The notes: a model not told the origin generated them from the letters alone. 64,000 nucleotides of DNA from Massilia sp. H-1 (GCA_024703915.1 CP087969.1:310001-374000); one strand, 5' to 3'; positions 1-11,106 are shown, counted from the stretch's first letter. Numbers and translations: made by a program.

Positions 1-622
1 TCCGGTCGTGATGTCGACCTGCACATTGGTGCGGCTGTAGCTGGCCTGGTCATAGAAGGTATGCACCTTGTCCCATGCCGCCACCACGGCCGCGCGGTCG
101 GCCGCGGTCGGCGTGCGGTCGCTCGGACGCACCAGCGCGATCAGCACGCGCACGGTACCGATCGGGTTGACGTCGCCCTGCCCGCCCTCGCCCCGCGCTC
201 AAGCAAAGCTGATCGGCGGCCCGTCTTCGCCCGCGCCCGCATCCGGATAGCCGGTCACGTCGAAGTCGACCGGGCCGGTGGCGCTGTGGGTGCCGACCGT
301 GACCTTGACCGGGCCATCGACAATGTCGAGCGCGGTGATGACCTTCAGTTCAGTGGGACTGGCCGACACCACCAGCGCCGGCTTGCCGGCCCACCTGCAC
401 CATATTCTCCTCGCGCGTGGCGGAGAACTGGTGCCCCTTCACAGTGACCATCGTGCCGGGCGCGCCATGAATCGGACTGAAGGTCGTGATCGACGGACCG
501 ATCAGGTGCGGCAGATGATCGAGCAGCCAGTCGGACACCTGAAACCGTTCGGACGACTCAAGCTGGATCTGGAACTGCCGGATGAACTCTGAAAGCTGGA
601 AGCTTTTCGCGTGCCATGTCAT
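1..622 (-). CDS. IPT/TIG-domain protein, N-terminal part
   Basis: The gene starts at 622 (ATG preceded by GAAAGGA) and runs off the left edge, so only about 205 residues are visible. Residues 40-125 form an immunoglobulin-like IPT/TIG domain, recognised by the stretch PSITTFSPIHGAPGTMVTVKG followed by a GKPA strand turn and a closing VTVGT strand. The part after it (VRVLIALVRPSDRTP, then AWDKVHTFYDQASY) looks like the start of another extracellular domain, possibly peptidase-like, but this is a guess. No signal peptide is seen. The frame is broken near 386 (one extra base) and by a TGA near 203. It has its own upstream region and no operon partner in view. Confidence 0.6.
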
Positions 623-867
623 TTGTCCTTTCAGGAAAAATCAGCGACCTGACAGAAATCACGGGGCGTGCCGGTGCCTGGCAGGGATCGAACGGCGTGT
701 TGTTGTTGCGCTGCTTGCCCGTTCTGCGAGTCAGTATAGGTCGCCGATTTTGGAGGAAGTACACCCTTTGTAACGTTTGCAAAAAAGTTAGGTTTCGACG
801 AAATTTGAAGCAGGTGTCGCGATAAAATGACGCCGGGTTTCCCAATCACATTTTCTATTTCCCTCAA
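623..867. other. Divergent intergenic region
   Basis: These 245 bases separate two divergently read genes and should hold both promoters. The right part (760-830) is AT-richer than its surroundings. I see no RNA gene, hairpin or strong sigma-70 match. Confidence 0.4.
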
Positions 868-1443
868 GTGCATCTCACGCGAACACGCTTTTTCTGTCGG
901 ACGGCAGCGGCCGCCTGCGCCCTGTTTCTTGGCGCCGCGGCCGCGCTCAGTGTGATCGGCCTGCGCGACCAAGTGGTCGACACGGACCTCGCCATCATTC
1001 CCGGCAATACCGTGTTCCCGGACGGGACGCTCTCCCCGCGCCTGAGGAGCGGCTGGATGCGGTCCTGCCCCTGTACCGGGGCGGCCATGTCAGGGTGATC
1101 CTCGTGAGCGGCGGGATCGGTGCCGAAGGCCAGGATGAAGCGGCCGCGATGAAGACTTATCTGGTGGGGATGGGCGTGCTTAGGCCGCCGCCATCATTAC
1201 CGACAACCAGGGCGTCAACACCTACGAGACGGCCCGCTTCGCGGCCGCGCTGATCCGGAAAAACGGCTACCGCCCGCCCATGCTGGTGAGCCAGTTCTTC
1301 CACATCGCGCTTCGAGCTCGCGCTGGAAAAACATGGCATCGCGGCGGGCGGTCACGTGCACGCGCTATCTGGAAGGCCGGGACGCCTACTCGCTGGCGCG
1401 CGAAGTGGTCGGCTATGTGGGCTACACCTTCCGGGAAAATTGA
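868..1443 (+). CDS. YdcF/SanA-like DUF218 protein
   Basis: About 190 residues, family-like in length. An N-terminal hydrophobic helix (CALFLGAAAALSVIGL) anchors or exports it. The DUF218 core follows: LAIIPGNTV, an acidic-rich PRL.ERLDAVLPLYRGG segment, VRVILVSGG, EAAAMKTYLVGMGVP, and NTYETARFAA, the usual order for YdcF/SanA proteins, which are linked to envelope and peptidoglycan-precursor functions. The start is uncertain: GTG at 868 is used, but no good ribosome site is seen and an ATG at 827 lies in another frame. Frame breaks occur near 1041, 1179 (site error) and 1309. The thioredoxin-like gene follows after 76 bases. Confidence 0.6.
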
Positions 1444-1519
1444 TTTGCCCGGCATTTGCCCGCATACTCCCACGTGCATTTTGGTCAACCAAACAACCGA
1501 CACCAGAAAACGAGCCGAC

Positions 1520-2085
1520 ATGACACTGCTTCAACCGCTACGCCACTTCGCCCTTTGCCTGATGGCCGCCCTGTCGCTGAGCGCGGCTGCGTCCGAACCC
1601 GCGCCGGGCATGCCGACCATGCCGATGACATGGCGCCGCTCATCGTCGGCAAGACCGCCGCCGACGACATCGTCGATATCTCTCAGTACAAGGGCAAGGT
1701 AGTGGTCATCTCGTTCTGGGCGACCTGGTGCGGCTACTGCCTCAAGGAGCTGCCCGTGCTCGAGAATATCCAGAAGGCAGTAGGCGCCGCGCAGATCCAG
1801 GTCCTGGCCGTGAACACCGAACCGTGGGACGTGTTCCGCCAGGTGCGCAAGGGTCTCAAGGGACTGTCGATGGAACTCATTTATGATCCCGCCAAGACCG
1901 GCCAGAAGGCGTACCGCGTCTCGGGCATCCCGCACATGGTGATCATCGGCCGCGACGGCCGCATCATCCGGGTGCACCGCGGCTACGGCGAATCGAGCCT
2001 GGACGGCATCGTCGCCGACATCAACAACGCGTTACAAACCAAGGCCGACGCCCCCAGCGCTACCGTCACCAGCACGGAGGGTTGA
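1520..2085 (+). CDS. TlpA/ResA-type thioredoxin-like protein
   Basis: About 188 residues. A signal peptide (LRHFALCLMAALSLSAAAS) indicates export to the periplasm. The thioredoxin fold follows: KGKVVVISFWATWCGYC carries the CxxC redox pair (CGYC), then LKELPVLENI and the cis-proline loop VSGIPHMVIIGRDG. Such proteins reduce disulphides in the periplasm, often of apocytochromes or other cysteine proteins; the partner here is unknown. One base seems lost near 1625, between the signal peptide and the mature domain. Its stop lies 2 bases before the next ATG, so the two genes are probably cotranscribed. Confidence 0.75.
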
Positions 2086-2087
2086 AG

Positions 2088-2651
2088 ATGAAGATGGAAC
2101 AAATGCCGATGTCGATCGCCGACGCCCAGCGCGACATGCGCTACGGTTATGCGGGAGGCGCCGCGGGCATGTTTGCCTCCGCCATGGCGTGGTGCGTGGC
2201 CTAAGCTTGGTGGCCTTGAACGGCACGCCGAAACAGGCGGTCGTGGCGCTGTTCATCGGCGGCATGCTGATTCATCCGGTCGGCGTGCTGCTGACAAAAC
2301 TGCTGCAGCTTACCGGGCGCCCACGCCAAAGGCAATCCGCTCGCCACCCTGGCCATGGAAAGCACGATCATGATGATCATGTGCTTCCCGCTCGCCTACG
2401 GCGCATCGCTGGTGCGCCCGGAATGGTTCTTCCCGCGATGATGATGATCATCGGCGGCCGCTTCCTGCTGTTTGCGACCATGTACGGCATGAAGACTTAC
2501 TGGATCTGCGGCGCCACGCTCGGCATTGCGTCCTGGATGCTGTTCAAGTCCCGCGCCGCTGCCGGTGGGGGCATTCACGGGCATGACCATCGAAGCGAGC
2601 TTCTCGATCGTGATCTACTGCCTGGTCCGAAAGGACGCCAGACCGGACTAA
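2088..2651 (+). CDS. Conserved membrane protein, function unknown
   Basis: About 187 residues with roughly five to six hydrophobic helices, among them ASLVALNGTPKQAVVALFIGG, STIMMIMCFPLAYGASL, AMMMIIGGRFLLFATMYG and FSIVIYCLVR. The N-terminus SIADAQRDMRYGYAGGAAG is a soluble lead-in that I associate with DUF7010-like inner-membrane proteins, with low certainty. It begins 2 bases after the thioredoxin-like gene. Breaks at 2198 (site error), 2318 (GCGCGCC read as GCGCC), near 2435 and near 2570. The 159 bases after it contain several loosely repeated GCATTTC words and nothing else recognisable. Confidence 0.5.
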
Positions 2652-2810
2652 ACTGCCCGCCAGCCCGCGCCGCGGCCGCCATTTCCCTGCATTTGGCGCC
2701 CATTACTGCATTTCGCGCCGTTTCCCCGCATTTCGTCGCATCGCCAGCCTGGCCCCCGGCGTTTTCCTTACAGTGGCATTCATCGCAACACGAACCCACC
2801 GGAGAACACC

Positions 2811-3234
2811 ATGAACCACCTGCTCAACATCGCCCTGTGCGCCGCCACCTTCGCCACCGCCCAGCTGTCGCACGCCGCCGACCTGACCATCGAAGTCGAG
2901 GACGTCAAGAACGCCAACGGCACCGTGATGGTCGCGCTGTACAACTCGCAAGACAGCTTCCTCAAGCAGTTACCAAGGGCACCGGCGCGCGCGCCGCAGG
3001 GCTTACACCAGCAAGCTGGTGTTCAAGGACCTTCCTGAAGGCGAGTACGCCTTCGCCGTCTACCATGACGCCAATGCCAACGGCCAGATGGACAAGAACC
3101 TGCTCGGCATCCCGACCGAAGACTACGCCTTCAGCAACAACGCCGTGGGCAAGATGGGCCCGCCGAAGTTCGAGGCCGCCAAGTTCGCCCTGCCAGCCCA
3201 TGCGCACGCCACGCTGCGCGTCTCGCTCAAGTAA
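2811..3234 (+). CDS. DUF2141 exported protein
   Basis: About 140 residues with a clear signal peptide (LLNIALCAATFATAQLSHA, cleavage before ADLT). The mature part matches DUF2141: LTIEVEDVKNANGTVMVALY, a central charged stretch, then LPEGEYAFAVYHDANANGQMD, where the DANANGQMD loop looks calcium-binding-like, and a C-terminal beta strand. The start has a good ribosome site (GGAGAACACC). Two short breaks lie near 2968 and 3003. The carotenoid-oxygenase gene follows 15 bases later, so the two probably form one operon and may act together on a lipid or pigment in the envelope. Confidence 0.75.
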
Positions 3235-3249
3235 GCCAGGGAGAGCGCC

Positions 3250-4748
3250 ATGAACCGCCGCCACTTCCTCGCCTCCGGCATCAGTGCCGGTACACTCGCC
3301 CTGGTCTCGAACAGTGCCTGGGCCGACGCTGCCACGTTCAAGCGCTTTCACGCGGCCCTGCGCCGGGACCCCGCGCTGGCCGTGTACGCCGACACCCCGG
3401 GCGACCAGGCTAGGCGACGCCGTCGTCAAGGGCCGCATCCCGGCCGACCTCGAGGGCAGCTTTTACCGCAACGGCCCCGGGCGCTTCGAGCTTGGCGGCG
3501 AACGCTATCACCACTGGTTCGACGGCGACGGCTTCGCCCAGCGCTGGCAGATCGCGCAGGGCAAGGTCAGCCACCGCGGCCGCTTCGTCCGGACCCAGAA
3601 GTTTGTCGAAGAGTCGCAGGCCGGGCAATTCCTGTACACCGCCTTCGGCACCTTCATCAACCGGCGCGGCATCAAGAGCAACGACACGATGAACGCGGCC
3701 AATACCAACCTGCTGCCCTTCAACGGCCGCGTGTACGCGCTGTGGGAAGGCGGTTCGGCCACCGAGGTCGATCCGGTGTCGCTGGAGACGGTCGGCATCA
3801 AGACCTGGCGCGATGACATGAAATCGATGCCGTTCTCGGCCCACCCGAAAATCGATCCGGATGGCGGCATGTGGAACTTCGGCGGCCTGCCGGGCAGCGA
3901 CAAGCTGGTCATCTATCGCATCGGCGCGGACGGCGTCCTGGCCGCCAGCGGCGTGGTCGACGTGCCGAAAATGGCGATGGTGCACGACTTTGTGGTCAGC
4001 GCCCGCCACCTGATCTTCCTGATTCCGCCCTACGATCTGATGCGCGGCGAAGACAAGAGCTTCGCCGAGATGCACCAGTGGGCTAGAAGCAGCGGCAGCC
4101 GCCCGTCCGCTGCGGGTGGTGGTGGTGTCCAAGGACACCCTCCAATTGCGCAAGGTCTTCGAACTGCCGCCCCACATGGTGTTCCACTTCGGGAACGCCT
4201 GGGACGATGGCGACACGACCCGCTTCGACGTGGTCTTGCACGACGGCGCCGCACTGGCGCGGGTGGGCGGCCTGATGAGCGGCGAGCGGATGAAGAATGA
4301 CCGCTTCAACAGCTTCGCGGCCCAGATCACGCTCGACTACGGACGGGGCAGCGCCAGCGTGGCACGCATGCTGGGCGCGAGCGAGTTCCCGCGCGTCATG
4401 CCGCAGGTCGTGTCGGCGCGCCACCGCAAACTGGCCCTGCTCAGCAGCAGCCCGCGCAACCGCGACCTGGTGCTCGACACCGTCAATCTGGTCGATACCG
4501 ATTCCGGCAAAAGCGACAGCTACCGCTTCGGCGACGGCTGGCTGGTGGAGGAGCACGTGCTGGTCCCGCGCCGCAACGCCCGTTCGGAAACGGACGGCTA
4601 CCTGGTCGGCGTGGCGCAGGACACCCGGCGGTCCCAGACCGTGATGACGGTGTTTGACGCGGCCCGGGTTGGCGGCGGCCCGCTTGCGATTGCGCGCCTG
4701 CCTTACCGCTCGCCGCACTGTTTTCATGGTAACTTCTTGGCGAGTTAA
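3250..4748 (+). CDS. Carotenoid oxygenase (RPE65/CCD family)
   Basis: About 498 residues, normal for the family. The N-terminus MNRRHFLASGISAGTLALVS looks like a twin-arginine-type export signal. The iron-binding core is visible: GSFYRNGPGRFE near the start of the beta-propeller, HHWFDGDG, and the four histidines expected to hold Fe(II) in SAHPKIDPDGG, MVHDFVVS, PPHMVFHFGNAWDD and the C-terminal HCFHGNF. Members cleave a C=C bond of carotenoids, apocarotenoids or stilbene-type aromatics with O2; the substrate cannot be told. Breaks at 3407 (site error, GCCGGC to GCTAGGC) and around 4085-4115. Preceded by a DUF2141 gene. Confidence 0.85.
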
Positions 4749-4774
4749 ACGACATTGAAAGAAAGCCCCGCACC

Positions 4775-5926
4775 GTGAGTTCTGAACGCAGATCGACCCA
4801 TCCGCTCGAGATTTTCCCCGTGTTCCGGCGCTGGCCGTGCGCGCCCTTGCGCGACCTGGTGTACACGGGGATCTGGAGCTCGATGCTGGCCCTGATTCTG
4901 GCGGTGGCGGGGCGCTTGCTCAGCCGCAGCGGCAATCCGTTCTGGGACGACCTGTATCCCACGCTGTTTGTCTCCAACCTGATCGGCTACATGATCCACG
5001 CCGCGTCGTCCGCCAGCGAAGCGCTGATCGGCGACGCCCTGCGCCGCATGCGCAGCATGCCGCGCATGCTGTACTACATGACGATGGTGGCGACCTGCGT
5101 GGTGCTGGGGATCCTGATCGGCAGCGGCATTCTGCGCGGGGTCAATCCCCTGCTCTACCTGTCGCGCCTGTCCGTGATCCTGACCGTGCTGCCGTTCGCG
5201 GTGCTGGCCGCGGCCGTCATGTTCATCGTGTTTAACAGCGGCGAGAAGCGCATCGCCAGCGAACTGCTGGCCGCGCAGCAGAAAGAGCAGATCGCCAGCG
5301 CCGCCCAGCTGCTGGCCGAGGCGCGCCTGCGCAGCCTGCAAACCCAGATCGAGCCCCACTTCCTGTATAACACCCTGGCCAATGTGGTCGGCCTGATCGA
5401 CAGCAACCCGGCCCAGGCGCGGCGCATGCTCGAGCGCTTCATCGACTTCCTGCGCGCCAGCCTGGCCGCCAGCCGCGCCGACACGGCCACGCTGGGCGCG
5501 GAACTGGACCTGACCGCCGCCTACCTTGACGTGCTGGCCGTGCGCATGGGGTCCCGGCTGCGCTACCGGATCGAGGCCGATGCCGCCTGCCGCGCACTGG
5601 CGATTGCGCCCATGCTGCTGCAGCCGGTGGTGGAGAACGCCGTATCCCATGGCCTGGAGCCGAACATCGACGGTGGCGAGATCATCGTGCGCGCCAGCCG
5701 CCAGGGGGCCCAGCTGTGCATCGAAGTGAGCGATACCGGGGCCGGACTGAGCGGCGCACCGCCCAAACCGGGCGGCGGCGTGGGCCTGTCCAACCTGCGC
5801 GCCTTGCGCAGTTTGTATGACGGCCAGGCTCAGGTACAATTGCTAGAAAATCAACCCTGTGGCATTACAGTAAGAATAATGCTGCCATTGAAAGAGACAC
5901 CGCCATCGACCATCCGCGCGTCCTGA
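4775..5926 (+). CDS. LytS-type membrane histidine kinase
   Basis: 383 residues in one uninterrupted frame from a GTG start. Four hydrophobic helices lie in residues 25-165. Then comes the His_kinase domain with QIEPHFLYNTLANVVGL, where the histidine is the phosphorylated residue, and an HATPase with VVENAVSHGLEPN (N box) and GGGVGLSNLRALRSLY (G box). It senses an unknown signal at the inner membrane and should phosphorylate the LytTR regulator that overlaps its 3' end. The input region is not a recognised family. Its 27-base spacing from the carotenoid-oxygenase gene allows cotranscription. Confidence 0.85.
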   Translation: MSSERRSTHPLEIFPVFRRWPCAPLRDLVYTGIWSSMLALILAVAGRLLSRSGNPFWDDLYPTLFVSNLIGYMIHAASSASEALIGDALRRMRSMPRMLYYMTMVATCVVLGILIGSGILRGVNPLLYLSRLSVILTVLPFAVLAAAVMFIVFNSGEKRIASELLAAQQKEQIASAAQLLAEARLRSLQTQIEPHFLYNTLANVVGLIDSNPAQARRMLERFIDFLRASLAASRADTATLGAELDLTAAYLDVLAVRMGSRLRYRIEADAACRALAIAPMLLQPVVENAVSHGLEPNIDGGEIIVRASRQGAQLCIEVSDTGAGLSGAPPKPGGGVGLSNLRALRSLYDGQAQVQLLENQPCGITVRIMLPLKETPPSTIRAS

Positions 5927-6690
5927 TTGCTGACGACGAGCCGCATTTGCTGGATTACCTGCAAACGCAGCTGGCCGCCGCATGGCCGCAAGCCAAGGTG
6001 GTTGCCAAGGCCGCCAACGGCCTCGACGCGCTGCGCCTGATCGACGAACTGGCGCCGGACGTGGTCTTTCTCGATATCCGGATGCCCGGCATCAGCGGCC
6101 TGGGCCTGGCAGAAAAGCTGGGCGAAGACGGCAAGGCGCCGCACATCGTGTTCGTGACCGCCTACAACGAGTATGCGGTGCAAGCCTTCGAACACAGCGC
6201 CACCGACTATCTGCTCAAGCCCGTGTCGGACGAACGGCTGGCCAAGACCGTGGCCAAGCTGAAGGCGGCGCTGGCCGCGAAAGCGCCGCCGGTGGCGGCC
6301 GACGCCCTGCGCAGCCTGTTGCAGCAGCTGAACGTGGCGGCGCCCGCGCCGCCCCCCGCCAGCGCCGCTGCAATGGATACGCGCCGCGCACGGCGAAGAA
6401 ACGCGCCTGATCGCGATCGACGAAGTGATCTACTTTCAGAGTAACGACAAATACACCAGCGTGTTCCTGCAGGACGAGGAATGCCTGATCCGAACCCCCT
6501 TGAGCAAATTGCGCGAGCAGCTCGACGACGCCAAGTTCTGGCAGATCCACCGCGGCGTGATCGTCGCCGCCAGACACGTGGCTTAAGCACGCACACGGAC
6601 TTTCGCGGCCGCCTGGTCGTCAAGCTCAAAGGCCGCAGCGAACAGCTCACCGTCAGCCGCAATTACGCCGATTTGTTCAGGCAAATGTAA
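5887..6690 (+). CDS. LytTR-family response regulator
   Basis: About 265 residues. The receiver domain (residues 8-120) has the acidic pocket ADDE, the phospho-acceptor in VVFLDIRMPG, and the lysine in DYLLKPVS. The LytTR DNA-binding domain follows: AIDEVIYFQSNDKYTSVF and FWQIHRGVIVAARHVA. No ATG is found at the proper place; the frame overlaps the kinase, and ATT at 5887 or ATC at 5905 are the only nearby candidates, so the start is uncertain. Breaks near 6365 (GCGCGCC contracted) and 6581-6588 (site error inside ARHVASTHT). It should control promoters in response to the preceding kinase. Confidence 0.8.
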
Positions 6691-6702
6691 AGATGCTTCT
6701 TC

Positions 6703-7261
6703 ATGTACACCCCCTATCCTGATACGACCCGCCGCCTGATCCTCAAGAGCAGCGCCGCCGCGGCCTGCGTGGCCGCCACCGGCTGCTCCGGCGGCAATGC
6801 AAAAGACCGCCAGCTGGTGTTCGCCACGCTGGAAGACGCGCTGACCGAACTGGCGCGCCTGCACAATGCGGTCGCCTTCAACCCGTCCGCCACCTGGACC
6901 TGGTCCAAGACGCTGCTGCACTGCGCCCAGAGCATCGACTATTCGATGACCGGCTACCCGCAAGCCCGCTCGGCGCTGTTCCAGCACACAGTAAGCAGCG
7001 GCCGCCTTCAGCTACTTCAAGTCGCGCGGCAGAATGTCGCACAACCTGCTCGAAGCCATTCCCGGCGCGGCCACGCTGGACGCGAATGCCGCCACCGTCC
7101 ACGCCGTGGCCACGCTGCGCAAGTCGATTGAGAACTTCCAGAAATTCACGGGACCGCTGCAGCCGCATTTCGCCTATGGCGCCCTGGACCGGGTCGAGTA
7201 CGAAAAAGCGCACGCCATGCACATCGCGAACCACCTGTCGGTGTTCGATCTGGCCGTCTAG
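6703..7261 (+). CDS. DUF1569 protein with Tat-like leader
   Basis: About 186 residues. The leader TTRRLILKSSAAAACVAATGC has paired arginines and ends at a cysteine, so it may be a Tat substrate or a lipoprotein. The remainder resembles DUF1569, a DinB/YfiT-type four-helix fold: LEDALTELARLH, WTWSKTLLHCAQSIDYSMTG, HNLLEAIPG, and HFAYGALDRVEYEKAHAMHIANHL, whose histidines may bind metal. It follows the LytTR gene by 12 bases and could belong to that operon. One break near 6995. Its stop overlaps the stop of the opposite phytanoyl dioxygenase gene by 3 bases. Confidence 0.6.
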
Positions 7262-7925
7262 ACGGTAGCCGCCCATGCCAGGCCGTGCGGCAGTGCGCGC
7301 GGGCCGAACACCACATGCAGAACGCGGCGCCGGCCGCTGCCGCTGCCTTTCGAGGACGCGTGCAGCAGCAATGGCCGCAACGCCAGCACGTCGCCCGCCG
7401 CTGCCGTGCAGGACACTTCCCGGCCCGCTTCGCGCGCGGCGATCGCGTCGGCGTTGCTGACGATGCCGCCCAGGTGAGAACCGGGGACCACCCGCAGCGG
7501 GCCGTCCTCGTCCATGCAGTCGTCCAGGTGCAGCCGCAGCGCGACCAGCTGCTCGAGCACCGCGACCGGGGCCTGGACGAACAGCGCACCTTCTTTCTCG
7601 GACCAGCCGCGCAGGGCCGCAGCGTCCACCCGCGCCGCCACCGGGATGCTCAGGTCCTGGTGAATCGGCACCAGCCAGTTGCGTTCGGCCGACTTTTCAA
7701 AGAAGGTGCACTGGACCGCGACATGGCTAGAGTAGGCAGGCAGGACGCCAGCGCCGGATGGGCGCGCAGCTGCGCCACCAGCGCCGCGCACCAGGGCTGC
7801 GTGAGCAGACTACGGGTGCCGCCTTTGGCCGGGTCGCTCAGATTCACTTGCGCCGCGAGGCTGGCGCAGGCCGCGCGCCAGGATGGCTTAAGCACCACGG
7901 TGACCCCATCGCGTTCGAAATTCAT
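7258..7925 (-). CDS. Phytanoyl-CoA dioxygenase (PhyH) family protein
   Basis: About 222 residues. A non-haem Fe(II)/2-oxoglutarate oxygenase: the metal triad is visible as HQD in VPIHQDLSIP and the distal histidine in LLLHASSKG, with RRRVLHVVF as the probable 2-oxoglutarate-binding region; GPLRVVPGSHLGG is the family hallmark loop. The substrate is unknown. Its ATG overlaps the stop of the SulP gene (ATGA), so the two are translationally coupled in one operon. One break near 7735. The CTTAAG at 7887-7892 keeps the frame but uses codons rare here and may be another miscall. Confidence 0.75.
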
Positions 7926-9571
7926 GCCTGCGCGGACAGCTTGTCGATCGCCAGGACGGCGCTGAGGAAAATCTCGCCGTTCAGGGCGGCTTAAGCAACT
8001 CGCTCTGCTTGAGGCGGTCCATGACCGGTCCCTTCACTTCGGCCAGATGCAGGCCGATGCCGCGCTGGCGCAGCGACTGATTGAGCGCCGCCAGCGAGAA
8101 CAGCGCCGTGGTGTCGATCTCGCTCACGGCCGTCATCACCAGCACCAGGTGGCGCGTGGCGGGATGGTGTTCCAGTTCGTCCTCGACCCGGGCGCTGACG
8201 GCTTCCACGTTGCCGAAGAAAAGATTGGCGTCGATCCGCAGCATCAGCACGTCGGGAATCGTCTCGGCCGGATAGCGGTTGATATTGCGGAAGTGCTCGG
8301 AACCGGCGATCCGGCCCAGCACCGCGATGTGCGGGCGGCTGGCGCGCCAGATCAGGTTCGCCATCGACAGCAGGACGCCCACGATCACGCTTCTAGCCTC
8401 GATCCCGAACACCATCACGCTGGCGCAGGTGGCCACCAGGGCCAGCGCGTCGCTGCGGTCATAGCGCCAGGCGGTGCGCAGGGTGTCCAGTTCGAGCATC
8501 CCGAGTACCGCCACGATGATGGTCGCGGCCATGGCTAAGCAGCGGCAGCAGGGCCAGCCAGCCGGTCGGCGCCACCAGCGCCAGTGCCAGCAGCACCGCC
8601 GTGATGATGCTCGCCAGCGGCGTGTTCGCACCGGCCGAAAAATTGACCGCCGAGCGCGACATGCTGCCCGTGACCGGGAAGCCGCCCGTCAGCGCGCTGC
8701 CCAGATTGGCCGCGCCCAGGCCGATCAGTTCGAAATTGCTCTTGAGTTTTTCCTGGCGCTTGAGCGCCAGCGTCTGCGCCGACGACATGCTGATCAGGAA
8801 AATCACGAAGGCGATCAGCAGCGCTTAGCTTGAGCAGGTCGCGCCAGTGCGCGCTGGACGTGGCCAGGTTCAGCCCCGGCAAACCGGACGGCACATCGCC
8901 GGTCAGCTGCACGCCCGCCGCGCCCAGCTGCAGCAGCGCCGCCAGGACGGTGGCGCCGACGACCACCAGCATCGGGCCAAGCCGCCCGCCGATGTCGGCC
9001 GCGCCCGCGCTCATGCCGCAGGCGCGCAGCAGCGGCGCCAGGAAGCGCCTGGCTGCCAGCAACGCGGCAAGCGAACCGAGTCCCAGTGCGGCGCTGGGCA
9101 AATGCGGCAGGCGCAGCGCGCCGCCCAGCAAAGGCCCGACCTGGCCCCAGGCGATCAGCACGGCGGCGCCGATGGTAAAGCCGCTCATCACGGGACGCGA
9201 GAAGAAATTGGCCAGGAAGCCGACCCGCAGCAAGCCGCACAGCAGCAGCACCGCGCCCGAGATGAGCGCCAGCTGGGCCGCCAGCACGGCGTGCAGGCCG
9301 GTGCTTAAAGCCGCTGCCAGCGGCGCCAGCGCGGCGCCTGTCATGAGGGAGGTGATTGCCATCGGACCGACCGACTGCGTCATGCTGGTGCCGAACAGGG
9401 CGTACAGCAAAGGCGGCGCGATGCTGGCATACAGGCCGACCACGGGCGGCAGACCGGCCACCAGCGCATATGCCATCCCCTGCGGGACCATCATCATGGC
9501 GACGACGATGCTTAGCGCTGAGATCATCGCATGAACAGGGAGCGTTGGTAGTGCCTTAGCCAGTGCAGCAT
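7922..9571 (-). CDS. SulP-family anion permease with STAS domain
   Basis: About 550 residues, typical. The N-terminal transporter half begins with the signature MMMVPQGMAYALVAGLPPVVGLYAS (split over residues 24-48) and has about 10-12 hydrophobic helices. The C-terminal STAS domain is recognised by IPDVLMLRIDANLFFGN, VVSEIDTTALFSL-like and LNQSLRQRGIGLHLAEVKG. Members carry sulfate, bicarbonate or dicarboxylates through the inner membrane; the substrate cannot be read from sequence. The start at 9571 (MLHWLRHYQRS) matches the usual short soluble N-terminus. Site errors at 7989, 8533, 8825 and 9512. Confidence 0.85.
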
Positions 9572-9643
9572 TGTGAGGTCTGGGTCGCCAAAAGCAGAAG
9601 CCTACCACGGCGGCGCATCCACGGATACAGCCGAGCATGCCGT

Positions 9644-11106
9644 TCAGGCCATCGCCAGTTCGACGCAGTTGCGCCCTGCCCGTTTGGCACGGGCCAGCGC
9701 TGCCGCCACCCGCACCACCAGCGTATCGGGCGCTTCTTCGTCCGACAGCTGGCCCACGCCCAGGCTGATGGTGACGTGGTCGCAGCCCGGCACCTCGGTC
9801 TGGGCGATGTGGGCGCGGATTTTTTCGGCGATCTTGAGCGCGTCGACCGCGCTGGTATGAGGCGCGATGATCTGGAATTCTTCGCCGCCCGAACGCACCA
9901 GCACATCGCTGGTGCGCAGGGCCACGCGCGGCGTCGGCCACGGTGCGGATCACGGCGTCGCCGACCGCGTGGCCGTAGCGGTCGTTGATGGCCTTGAAGC
10001 GGTCGATGTCGAACATGATCAGGGCCACCGGCAGCTGGTAGCGGCGCGCGGCGCGATTCAAGTTCCAGCAGATACTCGCCGTGGCGCCGGTTGGCCGCGC
10101 CGGTCAGCGCGTCCGTGGTCGACATGTGGGTCACGCGGCTAGTCAGGAGCTCGTTCTCGCGACACACCTCGGCCATGCGCAGGCCAAAGCTCTAGCCAGC
10201 TGCGCCATGCCGACATAGGCCGCCATCTCGTCCGGCTTGATCGGGCGCGCATGGCCGAACATGAGGCACAGCGCGCCGCGCGGGGCGCCAGCCCGGCTCA
10301 ATGGCAGCGGCAGGCCGAGCACCATGCCGACGCCGCTGCTTACCCAGTTCGGCCGCCATTTCAGGCTCGCCCGCCTTGGCCTAAGCACGTCGAGCAAGGC
10401 CATCTCGCCCGTGCTTAGAGGGCCACCAGGCCGGGAAACGCATGCCGCAAGGGCGACTGCATCAGGCGGTCGGAGCGGCGCAGGATGCGCAGCAAATTCA
10501 GGCCGCCGCCCGCGTGCTGGGCTTCGAGGTGCAGTTCGCCCATGTCGCGCATGTGGAACAGCGAAGCATGGACCACGCCGGGCAGGCTGCTCAGTGCCAT
10601 GCAGATGCGCTCGGCCATGCGTTCGAGGTCGTCCACTTCGCCGATCGCCCGGCGCAGGCGTTCGCCCACCGCCGCCAGTTCGCGCAGCTGGCGCACGTCG
10701 ACCGCCGCCGCGCCTGCCCGGCCAGCTGGGCCGCGACCAGCTGGCGCAGTTCCTGGTCCAGCAAGGGCGCGATGGCATAACTGACCTGGCCAAAGTCGGC
10801 CAGCTCGGCGATCCAGCGCGCGCTGGCAAACGGACACAGCAGCAGTGTGCGCTGGCCTACTTGCTGGGCCAGCAGGCAGCAGCAGCGGCGCCACATCGAA
10901 AGCGGGATCGAAGCCGTCGAGGTCGACGATCAGCAGCGCGGCCTGCTCCTGCGCCAGCAGCAGGCCTAAGCCTGTTCGGTCCCGTCGGCGATATACAGTT
11001 TGCCGAACTGGTCGCCGCACAAGGCTTGAAAATCGACACGCCGCTGCCCTGCGGGATTGAGGTACAAACCGGTACCGGTGGCGGGGCCTTGCACTTGCAA
11101 CGACAT
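9644..11106 (-). CDS. GAF-GGDEF diguanylate cyclase
   Basis: About 480 residues, no membrane helix. The first 160 residues have no clear family. A GAF-like domain spans about 165-320 (LRELAAVGERLRRAIGEVDD, then GVVHASLFHMRDMG and GAPRGALCLMFG). The C-terminal GGDEF domain has DALTGAANRR, IMFDIDRFKAINDRYGH, and the active loop as SGGEEF, a normal GG(D/E)EF variant. RTSD, five residues before it, is an RxxD inhibitory site, so product feedback is likely. It should make cyclic di-GMP in response to a ligand. It is heavily affected by site errors (10190, 10340, 10382, 10414, 10968 and others). The start at 11106 has AGGAGAATCC before it. Confidence 0.7.
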
